Assembly: GCA_025766275.1 (NCBI GenBank)
Contig: JAFKAC010000011.1
Location: 1,302,001-1,366,000 of the forward strand
Reading direction: 5' to 3'
DNA length: 64,000 nt
DNA from: Lactarius indigo
Taxonomy: Eukaryota > Basidiomycota > Agaricomycetes > Russulales > Russulaceae
Below, piece after piece: positions 18,843-29,094 of this stretch (the first letter of the stretch is position 1; each line of letters opens with the position of its first letter). A model generated the notes under the pieces. It did not search any database and was not told the DNA's origin. It was given only the letters and a program-made list of their open reading frames with translations. A program made the position numbers and the translations under genes.

Positions 18843-21800
18843 GAGCTGACAGGGAGGCCAATTCAATGTATAGTGTTCGAGATAGTGCTATGACAATTAA
18901 AGTCCTCGTTTGCCTTTACTACAAAGAAGCTTGCATAAATGTGCTATTGGACAGTGGTGCAACAGACAACCTAATCGACCGAAACCTAATCCAAAAACTT
19001 GGGCTAGGAACCACTCCCTTGAAACCACCCAGATTGGTCCGAAATGTAGATGGATCGCTGAACAAAGATGGCACCATGACAGAAACATGCCAGTTATGGA
19101 TAAAAAGAGGGGAAGAAGAAACTCCTTTCCAGTTTTTCGTAACCAGCCTAGGAGAAGATAGGATGATCTTCAGATACCCCTGGTTTGAACACAAAAACCC
19201 AGACATAGACTGGAAGAAACAAGAGCTGAAAGGAGAAGCCGTCACCATCCTGACAGGAGGGTACCGCTTCCAGAGAAAGTGACACCAAGAAGCGAAAGCA
19301 ACAAAGTATTCTCAGACGAAGAAGCACAGCGCTTTCCCCCAGAAAGAGAAGAAGACCATCCCATCACGTTGCGACCAGATGCACCCAACAAGATCAATTG
19401 CAAAATCTACCCCTTGACTCCAGAAGAAGACAAGGAGTTGAAGGCATATCTCGACGAAAACATAGCAAAAGGATACATCTATGAAGGAAGCTCCCCCTAT
19501 GCTTCCTCCTTTTTCTTCAGGAAGAAAACAGATGGAGGGTTGCGCCCTATCCTGGACTACAGACCCCTAAATACCTGGACAATAAAAGACACTTACCCAC
19601 TACCTCTCATCTCCGACATCCTGACCAACTTAAATGAGAAAACACTATTCTCAAAGTTCGATATCAGATGGGGGTACCATAATATCCGCATAAAAGAGGA
19701 AGACCAGTGGAAGGCAGCCTTCAAGACACCAAGAGGGCTGTTCATCCCTCGAGTCATGACCTTCGGCCTCACAAATGCACCAGCCACCTTTGCAAGAACC
19801 ATGAGCAGAATACTTCGACCACTTATGGACAAATACCCAAGAGAACTATTTGTGTACATGGATGATGTCCTGATAGCCACAGAAGAAGATACAGAGCGCC
19901 ACAGACAAATTGTACACGAGTTCTTGGAAATCTGTGAAAAGGAATCTTATTTCCTTAAAGCGTCGAAATGCGTGTTCGAACAAAGGAAGATCCACTACCT
20001 AGGCATCGTCATCGATGGGTCTCAAATCAAAATCGACCCAAAAAAAAGTAGAAGGACTAAAAGACTGGCCAAGGGACATCAAGTCAGTCAAACAAGCAAG
20101 AAGTGTGTTGGGGACACTAAGTTATCAGCGACCCTTCATCCCCAACTTCGCTCACTTAGCAAGACCCATCACGGACACAATAAAGACGTCAGAAGGACCC
20201 TTCAGATGGACAAAGGAAGCAGCAGAAGCCTTAGAAGCTCTCATCACGCTTGTGTGCAAAGACCCCATCTTATGTCAACTGGATATGAACAAACCTTTCG
20301 AACTAGAAGTAGATGCCTCTGCTTTTGCCACAGGAGCAATCCTGACACAAAGAGACAGCCGAAACAAACCACAAGCTGTGGGATACTTCTCCAAATCATT
20401 TTCAGAAGCGGAGCGCAACTATGACATCCATGACAGGGAACTCCTGGCAGTAATCAGAGGACTAGAACACTGGAGACACCTCCTTTTGGGGTCCCCCCAC
20501 GAAATCACAGTGTTTACAGACCACAAAAACCTAGAATACTATCGCCACCCTCGACAAATCAATAGGAGAGTGGCACGCTACATCCCCAGACTCGCAGACT
20601 ATCACATCAAACTTCACCACAAACCCGGACCCCAAAACCATGCCGATGCCCTGTCAAGATGCCCTGACCACAACACCGGAGCAGGAGATAACACGGATGT
20701 AGTGGTCCTGGCCCCAACCATCTTTGCAAACTCCGCTCTCTCCATAAGGATAGATGACCGGGTCATGGCACACCAACTAGACCACCAAGACACTCTAGAC
20801 GAGTGGGCCGCCCCCTTCCACCTAGTAAAACAAGGCAAACACTGGTGGAGAGGCGACAAATTGGTGGTTGTGGACAACACACCGCTAAAGAGGGGGGTAA
20901 TTTCTCTGTTTCACGATACAAAAACAGCTGGACACCCCGGAATAACAAAGACCTTATGGCTAGTGTCACAAGACTTTTGGTGGCCAAACATGAAAGACGA
21001 CATATCCGCATATGTAAAGGGCTGTGCCACATGCCAATCAAACAAGAACTTCCCTGGGAACCCAAAACCACCGATATTCCCCATCAAGACTAACCCAGAA
21101 GCACTCCCTTTTGAAACCATCGCTCTAGACTTTATCACAAAGCTACCCCAATCAGAAGACAATGACACAATTCTCACCATCACAGATCATGACTGTTCCA
21201 AAGCAGCCTTCTTTATCCCATGCAGCGAAACAATAGACGCAGAAGGAGTGGCAAAACTCTATGCCAAGACTGTCCTGCCACATTATGGACTACCAAGAAG
21301 GGTCATCTCCGACAGAGACCCCAGATTCACAGCGAAGTTCATCAAAGAACTGTGCAGAGTACTCGACATAGAACAAAACATCAGCACAGCGTACCACCCA
21401 CAAACAGATGGACAATCAGAGCGAACAAACCAGTGGTTAGAACAATACCTCCTAATGTTCATAAACCACCAACAAGATAATTGGACGGAGCTACTACCAC
21501 TGGCACAGTACACCCACAACTCCTGGCCAAGCGCGACCACTAAAAAGGCACCCTACGAATTAATCCTTGGATACATCCCAAGAGTACACCAACCAGAAAG
21601 AACGACCACAGTACCAGGAACACAAGAGAGGCTAGAGAGAATCCAGGAAGCCAGAAGGACCGCCCAAGCAGCAATTACCCATGCGCAGTCGCTCTACAAA
21701 GGATCCTCTTGCTTCGAACAACACACAGAAGGAGATAGCGTGTGGCTGGATGCCAGGAACTTGAAAACAACGCACCCTAGTTTCAAGTTAGCCCCAAAAA

Positions 21801-22222
21801 GATATGGACCCTTCAGGGTCATAAAGAAGATCTCCGCCACCACATATGCCCTGAAACTTCCCCATCAATGGCGGATCCACCCAGTATTCCATGCGTCCCT
21901 CCTGATGCCATACAACGAAACCTCCATACATGGAAAGAACTTTACGGAACCACCCCCAGATCTAGTAGATGGAGAACAGGAGTGGGAAGTTGAGAAAATA
22001 CTAGAAACAAGACGCCACAGGAACCAGTTACAGTTCCTAATCAAGTGGAAAGGATACTCTGATGCACACAATAGCTGGGAACCAGAAAAGAACCTCAACG
22101 CCCCAGAACTTATTCAGGAACACTTCGAAAGCAACCCCAGAAGCAAAGGAGCAAAGCAATGGTTAAAACGAAAGGAAGTAACAGTACGAACAGCAACCAC
22201 CTTCCCCACTAGCTTCCTCACC
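18824..22222 (+). pseudogene. pol: Pol of element B, two frame breaks
   Basis: The protease (LLDSGATDNLID) is in one frame to a TGA at 19280-19282. RT (FDIRWGYHN, FGLTNAPATF, VYMDDVLIAT) is in a second frame from about 19279. After a run of eight A at 20040-20047 the first frame resumes with RNase H (VDASAFATGAIL), integrase (HPGITK, CATCQ, LDFITKLP, SDRDPRFT, DGQSER), KRYGPF and a chromodomain (FLIKWKGY, NSWEP). The two shifts compensate. About 60 residues of the protease-RT linker present in A are missing. Downstream it runs into ORF3 without a stop. The A-run could be a sequencing or assembly error; the deletion is not. Confidence 0.85.
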
Positions 22223-23641
22223 ATGCCCTCTCGCTCCTCCTCTGTAGAACGTCTCGTTGCTCGTGCCATGGAAAGAGGCTCCTTTGACGAGACACCCTCT
22301 GTCACACCCTCCTCTGGCTATTCTCCCTTCCCAGCACAACCCCCATCCTTGCCTTCGCTCATCCAGGAACCACAGCCCATCGATCCCACCATGCCCAGCG
22401 TCATAGAAACAGAAGGAGGAGGAATAGCCCTTCGCGTTCCCCCTCCTGGACACACAGCTCCCCCTACTCCTGAGATACACCGACCTACCACCTCCCCCCC
22501 TGATCCTAGAGTGACCATGGCTTGCCTCAGCGAAATAATCAATGACCCAATCATGGACGCACTCCCCATTAACTATGAAAGGATGCACATCACTGCTGAA
22601 GAAGATGACGACCCTGGCTACCCCTTCTTCTTGAACGACCCCTGGAGCAACCGCTATGTCCACTTCCTCATCCCTGACGACACTGACCCAACCTCATATA
22701 TTCGAAAGGATGCCAAATGGATCAGGATCAGCGAAAACAAAGAAGATGTCATCGGCACCATGGGCAAGAACCTCCCTCACTATGGCCTCCCCCTCTTCCT
22801 CCTTCCCAGAGACGATGACCCCCACAATCCAGCTCCCCCCATCACCCCAGCTCAGATGCAGAACTTGGACGAAGCTTCCCCCACAGCCAGACAAGTCGAT
22901 GAAGTCCTAGAAGACTTAAAAGATGACCGCCTCACAGCAGAAATCTCCAGGACTCGCCGACTCTTGCAAAACCAGAAGGCCCTCCGAAAGGAGATTGAAG
23001 GCCTGTACAAGACGATGGAGCCCCTCAAAAGGCACCTCCTCAACATGGACATGCAACTAACCAGCACCCGAAGGAGGCTGCAAGAACACAAGGCCTATGT
23101 CCGGATTGCAGACCGATGGCTCACACTACACCCCCCTCCTTCGGAAGAAGAAACCCACCCCTTTGAAGTCCACCACATTCCTGCCCCTGCTCCACCTCGC
23201 TACCACTCCATGCCAAGACTCCACGATGAACCAGAAGGACCTAGCCCCTCTGCAGAAAGGAAGAAGAGACGCAAGCGCAGAGCCAACAAGAAGGAGACTG
23301 GCACCATCCGACTTTGCTACAGGTGTCAGTCTGAAGACCACCTCTCCTTCGCCTGCCCTCAAAAACAGAAGTTTTGTTGGAGGTGTTCCAGCACTGACCA
23401 CTTCCCCTATCAGTGCCTCTGGCCAGCCCCAGAAGAACGCACTCAGTGGTGTGGCAAGTGCTTTACCAGCAACAGCCACGAAGAAATCAAGTGTCCCAAG
23501 TATGAAAACTGTCGCAAGTGTGGGGCCTATGGTCCCTTCAACTTCCTTCGCCAACATCGCTGCCCCCTCCCTTGCGAAAACACCCCCTCCAACGATGTAG
23601 ACAACGATATCTATGACCTGATGGACTTCGAAGCACTCTAG
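22223..23641 (+). CDS. Post-pol ORF3 of element B, in frame with pol
   Basis: The likely original start is the ATG at 22223 (MPSRSSSVER), but no stop separates it from pol, so it is now a fusion. A Pro-rich N-terminus is followed by: the GTMG motif (22754-22765) with PHYG; a coiled coil beginning LTAEISR and ending LTSTRRRLQ; a basic stretch rich in Arg/Lys; then four Cys/His clusters (CYRCQSEDHLSFAC, CWRCSSTDHFPYQC, CGKC..H..C, CRKC..H..C); and the end DIYDLMD. The frame is uninterrupted for 472 codons. The protein family is unknown to me. The order of motifs matches element A closely. Confidence 0.8.
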   Translation: MPSRSSSVERLVARAMERGSFDETPSVTPSSGYSPFPAQPPSLPSLIQEPQPIDPTMPSVIETEGGGIALRVPPPGHTAPPTPEIHRPTTSPPDPRVTMACLSEIINDPIMDALPINYERMHITAEEDDDPGYPFFLNDPWSNRYVHFLIPDDTDPTSYIRKDAKWIRISENKEDVIGTMGKNLPHYGLPLFLLPRDDDPHNPAPPITPAQMQNLDEASPTARQVDEVLEDLKDDRLTAEISRTRRLLQNQKALRKEIEGLYKTMEPLKRHLLNMDMQLTSTRRRLQEHKAYVRIADRWLTLHPPPSEEETHPFEVHHIPAPAPPRYHSMPRLHDEPEGPSPSAERKKRRKRRANKKETGTIRLCYRCQSEDHLSFACPQKQKFCWRCSSTDHFPYQCLWPAPEERTQWCGKCFTSNSHEEIKCPKYENCRKCGAYGPFNFLRQHRCPLPCENTPSNDVDNDIYDLMDFEAL

Positions 23642-23667
23642 GGAGAGTTGACTTAGAGAGGGGCTCA

Positions 23668-24248
23668 TGTTATGATCCAACGCTTCGGACCTAATTCATA
23701 GTATGTTTCCACCCTGCCTTTCCCTTTCTGTACTATACCTTGTTACCAAAGGAGCTACTGTTACTAGTGGCGCTGTTTTTTTGATCCGCATGCCTGCTTA
23801 CTCCTTCTAGTCTCTTTGATGTTGTGTGGACTTGTGTTCATGTTGTTTGGAACCCTGTCCTATATAAACCTGTACCATAGACCGTAGGAAGCCAGACTTG
23901 GCTTCGTTTGCAATCTAGCAACCTTGCCTTCGTACTTTGGTGTGACCTCGCCTTATCCCTCTCTTCTTGTGCATCCCCTACCTCAGTCCCTAATCAGGAC
24001 ACTTTGAAGTCTTTGCAGTTGAACTATATCAACACGTTACACCTGTTATACTCTGTGCACTAGCAAGATCAAGTGTAGAGAAGTGTTAGACACTTCAGAC
24101 GAGGAGTCCTACATTACAGAGTAGTGCTGCACTTTGTGCCACACTTAGCACTCGTATTTCATAGCAAATAAGACAACAGAGGTCTTTGCTTGATACTTGT
24201 GTGATTCAGAACCTTTAGGAACCCACGCCCCTGCTAGGGTGTAACAAT
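23668..24248 (+). mobile_element. 3' LTR of element B
   Basis: 581 bp from TGTTATGATCC to GTGTAACA, preceded by the purine tract AGAGAGGGGCTCA. TATATAAA at 23861-23868 is followed by a 7-bp inverted repeat (23888-23894 and 23899-23905), the same promoter design as in E and G LTRs. It is followed by ATTCA and G3 gag. Confidence 0.85.
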
Positions 24249-25230
24249 TCATGCCCCAGTAGACATGCCATTGCATAAGGAACGCTTCTACTTTGGCACG
24301 TTCTCCATCGAAAACTGTAGGTGCTTCACCGGCTAATTTGTTATTTTGTGGTGGAATGATGGGACCTGCACCTGGTACTCCTCCCCCTGGATGTCCTCCT
24401 CCTGGTGGTCTGCCAGGGAACCCCCCAGGGAATCCTCCAAATCCGTGTCCTCGTGGCGGCAGTCCTCCTCCTGGTAGATCTCCAGGAGGTCCGCCTCCAC
24501 CACTGGGAGGATTGGCTATGTCTGGTCCAATGGCTTGATGGATAGCCACATCATCGTCGGTCATGCGGTGGCTGGTGTGTGGGTTGATAGGGGCTAATAT
24601 AACCCTTGCTTCTTCTGCAATTTGTCGTTATTCTTCGCGAGCCAGCTGTTCTATGGTGTTAGCGGCTAGTTGTACTTCTTCTTGTGTTACGGTAGCAGTG
24701 GCCATGGCAACTGCTGGGCTATGGATGTGAATGGTTTCTGGTTCGGTCGAATGGATGGTGAGGGACTCAGTTCGTTGTATAATGTGATCACCAATAGCTC
24801 CTAGACTGGCATCTTCTGCCGGTGTATTTCCTCTACTTGGCAATTGTTGACTATCGGCGGAGGTTTCTTCTCCACTGATCCCTTCGTCTGTATGTTCTTG
24901 TGCTTGCCCATCAATGGGGCCATAGTCCGCATGGCTATTGAGCTCTCATGCGTCGATATCACAGTTGTAGTTTCTTCCGGCTGGTCGTATGATGTCCCAG
25001 CAATGATCTATAGGGTTCCAAGTAACTTCAGTCCAACAGAGGTGTTCGAAATTGAACTCAACAGGTTGGAAACGGTTAGGACCGTTGAACTCTACAAAAT
25101 ATCCAGTGTCTTCTCCTTGTTCTCTCCACTGAGCTGCTCCTAGAAATCTTGTTGGTACGTTGCGATCTCCTCGTCGTTCAATGTGATAAGGATGGAAGGA
25201 CGTCCACTGGTCTCTGGTCGAGTACACCAC
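24249..25230 (-). pseudogene. gag: G3 gag N-terminal half, decayed
   Basis: Minus strand: the same N-terminal domain as G1 (GYFVEFNGPNRFQPVEFN, VTWNPIDH), the Gly/Pro linker and FDGERAKVEAFLMQWHVYWG at the cut end. Stops include TGA and TAA where G1 has CGA and CAA. The frame ends at 24249 where the element B LTR begins. The start region again has GTG and no ATG. Confidence 0.8.
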
Positions 25231-25250
25231 GATGAGGATCTTGGTCTTGA

Positions 25251-25748
25251 TGTTATGCTCCACTGGCGTTTGTCCAACTTGGACTCGAGCAAGGCGTAAT
25301 CGACTTGGTGAAGTATAGGCAAACGGGGATCACGTGTCAACCCAATGCAAGCTGAACAGGGGCACACTGGCACATGCTGCAGCAAAAGAGTGAGAAGTAC
25401 TATCCCTTGGTGGATAGAAGTGGAGATGCTCCTAGTCCGAAGACTAAGGCCGACAGGAGACGAGTTAAAAGGAAGACCAAGATGGGGACTCTTGGTCTTC
25501 TAAGGCAACTACTTATACAGATACACACAGGCTTTGAAGTGCTGCTGGAACAATAAGAAACCAGTAGCATAACTAGCTTGAACCCTAGTACAGCTATCCT
25601 AGGAATGAGTCATACACGAGTTACAATCACATGTAAACTACTATGCTGACTGATATGATGTAAGAGTCCATGACTAATGCTAGTACCGGACCGTAGTCAT
25701 AACTGGTCATGAGTCGTGTGTAAGAGTCTGTCAGTCCGTACCATAACA
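25251..25748 (-). mobile_element. 5' LTR of G3
   Basis: 498 bp, TG..CA ends, homologous to the G1 LTR along its length, with the same inverted repeat and a TATA-like region. The primer site here reads TCAAGACCAAGATC, one base different from G1. Its outer end cuts the family E ORF3 at 25749. Confidence 0.8.
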
Positions 25749-26422
25749 CTGGCCATGATGATGAAGATTACTACCCGGCGAGACACACCTTACGAATGAA
25801 GCGCGACACTGATAATCCCCTCATCACTCCCTGGCTCATCTACACCGATGGGTCCCCCATGTATCGAGGACGTGTGCACATGCCTGGTGCCACCGATCAC
25901 CGTCTGTTCACCGCCGCCGAGGATCCCACGCATGTCATTGTGCCTGAAGGGTTCCAGGTGAACCAACGACCCCATTACATTTGATACCCCATCACTGGAC
26001 CCGATGGAGTAGAGAGGGACACATCGCATGTCCAAATCATCGGAGGGGCCGACCCTCTGATACTAGGGGTCATACCGGGCTCACCACACGTGTACGGTAA
26101 GCCCTTCTACGCCAAACCACACGTATCAGCAGCCCTTCGCCCCACATACCCCCATGAAGACTTCGTCATCTTCGTGGCAGACAAGATCACTGACCGCGCC
26201 CTTAACTGCATCAACGACACGTCCCTTACAGCTGAGGTCACATGCTACCACGCAGCCAGCTACGAACTCGATCGACTCTGCACCTGGGTGAGTCAGCTCC
26301 ACACCATGATCGAATGTGCACAGGACGACAAGTGCGACTCTATCTACCAGCTGGAGCATGCCATGGCACTGGAGCACATTGCCGACAAGCAGAGCACCTG
26401 GGCACCGAGGGACTTTCAGTGA
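25749..26422 (+). pseudogene. Post-pol ORF3 fragment of family E (E3)
   Basis: One frame from 25751 to the TGA at 26420-26422, interrupted by a TGA at 25982-25984 (CGA to TGA is the simplest origin). It contains VIPGSPHVYG where A and B have GTMG..PHYG, then SLTAEVTCYH like LTAEI in A and B, then a charged helical end closing in APRDFQ. No Cys/His clusters follow; the purine tract and LTR come next. It is cut on the left by the G3 LTR. It shows that family E has an ORF3 without the zinc-knuckle tail. Confidence 0.7.
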
Positions 26423-26451
26423 GTCGGGGTCTCACGCTGAAAAGGGGGTGA

Positions 26452-26797
26452 TGTCACGTTTCAACTGCTTAACTTGGTAGTACGACTTGTGAACCCTTAC
26501 TGTACCGGTGGTGACTACAGCTGTAAGGTAGATTAGTCACAGACTCGCGGCCTTAGGCCTTTACAGTGGTGATACAGTAGTACAATAGGAGATTGGTTTG
26601 CGATAGCTGACTGAGGACGACGCCACTAGTACTGATACTAGTAGTACTAGGGTTTGAGCTACTTATGCGATACATTGGACGCTTACTTACTGTGACTCGT
26701 AGCAGCGCTTGAAAGCCTGCTGGATGTGTATTTAAGATAGCTGCGGAAGACCAAGATACACCATCTTGGTCTTCTTGAATCGTCACTTGTGTCTTGT

Positions 26798-26830
<33 letters not shown>

Positions 26831-26995
26831 TTCCTCACTATGTCTTCAAGAGCAGCAACGCTTGCTGGTGTACCTTTGAGTATTCACTAAGGCAAGGGCA
26901 TGGACCTCCGCGTTGTCATGACCATTCAGATCATTTGCTAAGTTGTTATCGCCTACTCTGAGCTCAAGTTGAGCTAACGTCGTGACGGCGTTACA
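26452..26995 (+). mobile_element. 3' LTR of family E element (E3)
   Basis: 544 bp from TGTCACG to GTTACA, after the purine tract AAAAGGGGGTGA. It contains the 12-bp inverted repeat GAAGACCAAGAT/ATCTTGGTCTTC around the presumed transcript start and, just after it, a CT microsatellite (about 26799-26830) absent from the E1 and E2 copies. Confidence 0.85.
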
Positions 26996-28549
26996 ACCAG
27001 TCTGCCAGAGTACATGTTGCCCACCTCCTCACAGTATGTATGCCCCCATTCTCTGTGTGCTGCCCCTCTCTGATTCACCATCTAGTCATCAAGTTCTCCT
27101 AACTTTTGAGCTCCGTGTCAGTGTGGCTCATTATTTTAGTTCTCCAGCTTTCTGCACTTGTACACAGCATTATTGGCTTGAATAAAATGTATTCCTGACT
27201 CATGCAACTATCTACATGAAGTTTCATGTCACACACAAACGTGCATGACCTTTTCAACCACCTTCAACCACCCAACCTCATTTCTGTTCCCAACCCCAGC
27301 GCATGTCCATGCATGTTTAGCCCTTCAAGAGTAACACATCCCCAATTATTGCAAACCTATATACAATGGTGCACATCCTGTGGATGCATGCACAACACCT
27401 TGCAATGTATCCCATGCCCCAAGACCTGCACATGTCTTGGGTGTTTGTTGCCCCTCAAATATTCCCAAAGCCACAGCCTGAAACAAGGGGGTCATGGGAT
27501 TTTAAGTGCCCATACCCCGGTTAGGGGGATAGGGGGGGTATAGCGGACCCTTAGCAGATTTTTATTTACCAGCACCTATGGGGTGCTAACTCTACTCTAG
27601 CCAAATCTAGCGAATGTGAAGAACAATTTATACATTAATCTATTCCTACTAGTACTCATAACTGCATGGGTGAGAAGAGTGCATTAAGCGGTGATGGAAT
27701 CAGTAAATGGGACAGTTAACACATGAAAGAGATTGTTTGAAGAGGAAATGGTCTTGCAACACATGCAAGATTTGGTGGTGTCTGAAGCATTGCCAGGTGT
27801 TGTGCAGGCTTCCGCGGGGCACGATCTGTTGTATATGGACCCACAGAGATCATGTACACCTCATTGTACAAGGGCTAGGGCCACATGCAAGTGTGGAGAG
27901 GTCAGGAATGGAAATGGTGGGCTACAGAGCCCATGGAATGAGGGTGGTCGCAAATGGTCGCGCACACTTCTGCATGGTGCGAAACCTCACAGAGGTAACC
28001 ACCAGAGTTGGGAATGTGTTGGGTTTGAATCTCTAAGGCCGCATACAATTGGGCCATGTTGGGGAACACAAGAGATTAGGCTCACTGCACTCAAAAGTCC
28101 GAAATCTAAAGGAAAAAGTCTACTATTGTCTGTGAGAGAGAAAAGGAGTAGTTGATGGGGGTGGAGAGAAGAGAGCATCAAAATGAGGCAAGACTCCAGA
28201 TCGCACTGAAGATGGAGAGCCTGAGGACAGGCTGGGAGAGTTGGGGCTGGACAGCAAAAGGCAGCAGTGAATTACCAAGCCAATTGCTGTATTTAGTAGG
28301 TGCAAGAATGTAATACCATATTTGGATAGGTGCTCGCTTATGTAAATACCTACCCCCCTTTCCCCATTGGCCTTATGAGATTTTTGTACCCCCTATATCT
28401 AACTACACTTCCATGACCCCCTTGGCCTGAAAGCCAGGCCAGCCCAAGCCATGGGTGGTGGCTCAGGCCTCACATTTTCCAGGCCTAAGCCTCTCAAAGC
28501 TGGGCCTAAGCCACAGCTTTCAGGCCAAGCCGGGCCAGCAAATCACTAC
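26996..28549 (+). repeat. Interspersed repeat R, copy 1 (split by a DNA transposon)
   Basis: 27085-27483 plus 28425-28549 match the minus strand of 61803-62313 over several hundred bases, including GCAACACCTTGC and a GC-rich end built of GGCCTGAAAGC-like and AGGCCTAAGCC-like motifs. No ORF is conserved between the copies. The copy at 62 kb has CG in many places where this copy has TG or CA. I cannot assign a transposon class. Confidence 0.75.
27484..28424. mobile_element. hAT-like non-autonomous DNA transposon, 941 bp
   Basis: The ends are perfect 14-bp terminal inverted repeats (CAAGGGGGTCATGG). The 8-bp GCCTGAAA is duplicated at 27476-27483 and 28425-28432. The second R copy near 61930 has a single GCCTGAAA and no insert, so it shows the empty site. 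An 8-bp duplication is typical of hAT elements. The small internal ORFs resemble no transposase I know. Confidence 0.85.
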
Positions 28550-29094
28550 CCATTGCACCACCTCCCCCCCAACCCTACTCCTTGTTCTCCATCTGTACAT
28601 TCCTTTTGTCCACATGTAGAACAACATCCATTGTACTATGTGACCCTATGTTACATCCTTGTAGTAGTGTCAATCCTGTAAACAGTATAAGTAGTGTACC
28701 ATGTATGCTCCTGGTCCACATCAGTTCTCACTGCTTATGTGCCAGAACCTCTTCTGTTTCACTGCAAGACTTCCCCTCTGCCACTTACCAGTTGCATCTT
28801 ATATCTCACCACAGACTCTTTGCCCTCTGTGAGTATAGGTTCTATCTGTGCTGTTCATCAGTGTATCATAGTCATATCATCCCATTTACATGGCAAGCAT
28901 GACTTAGCAATAAGTAGAATTTTATTCATTTATTTGTATTTACAACATTGATTTTCTGTGCGAAAATTAATCAGCATGAGTCATTCAAACCTCGGTACCA
29001 CTGTACTCGAAATGGAAGGGGCCTATCGATTTGGATCCTGCTGTATCTCGTCTCAACTACATATACGCTTATCTAGCTCTTCGCAATCAACACA
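28550..29094. other. Upstream region of N1
   Basis: Contains no gene. A TATAAGTAG at about 28686 and CT-rich stretches make part of it (28610-28900) look like an old LTR, but I find no matching ends. The last 60 bp before the N1 ATG (CGCAATCA..ACAATG) resemble the same stretch before N2 and N3. Confidence 0.4.

Larger units (their letters stand above)
18021..24248 (+). mobile_element. Ty3/gypsy chromovirus B, 5' end lost
   Basis: It contains a partial gag, a frameshifted pol, ORF3 and a 3' LTR (23668-24248). The 5' LTR and gag N-terminus are missing at the joint with LTR E2. The right end adjoins the gag of G3 at ATTCATGCCCC, so B was inserted in G3. It cannot be autonomous. Confidence 0.85.

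Noticed and set aside
27707..28155. Overlapping plus-strand frames inside the 941-bp insert as a transposase
   Set aside because: Too short, no hAT dimerisation or zinc-finger BED motif visible. Better explained as non-autonomous filler.
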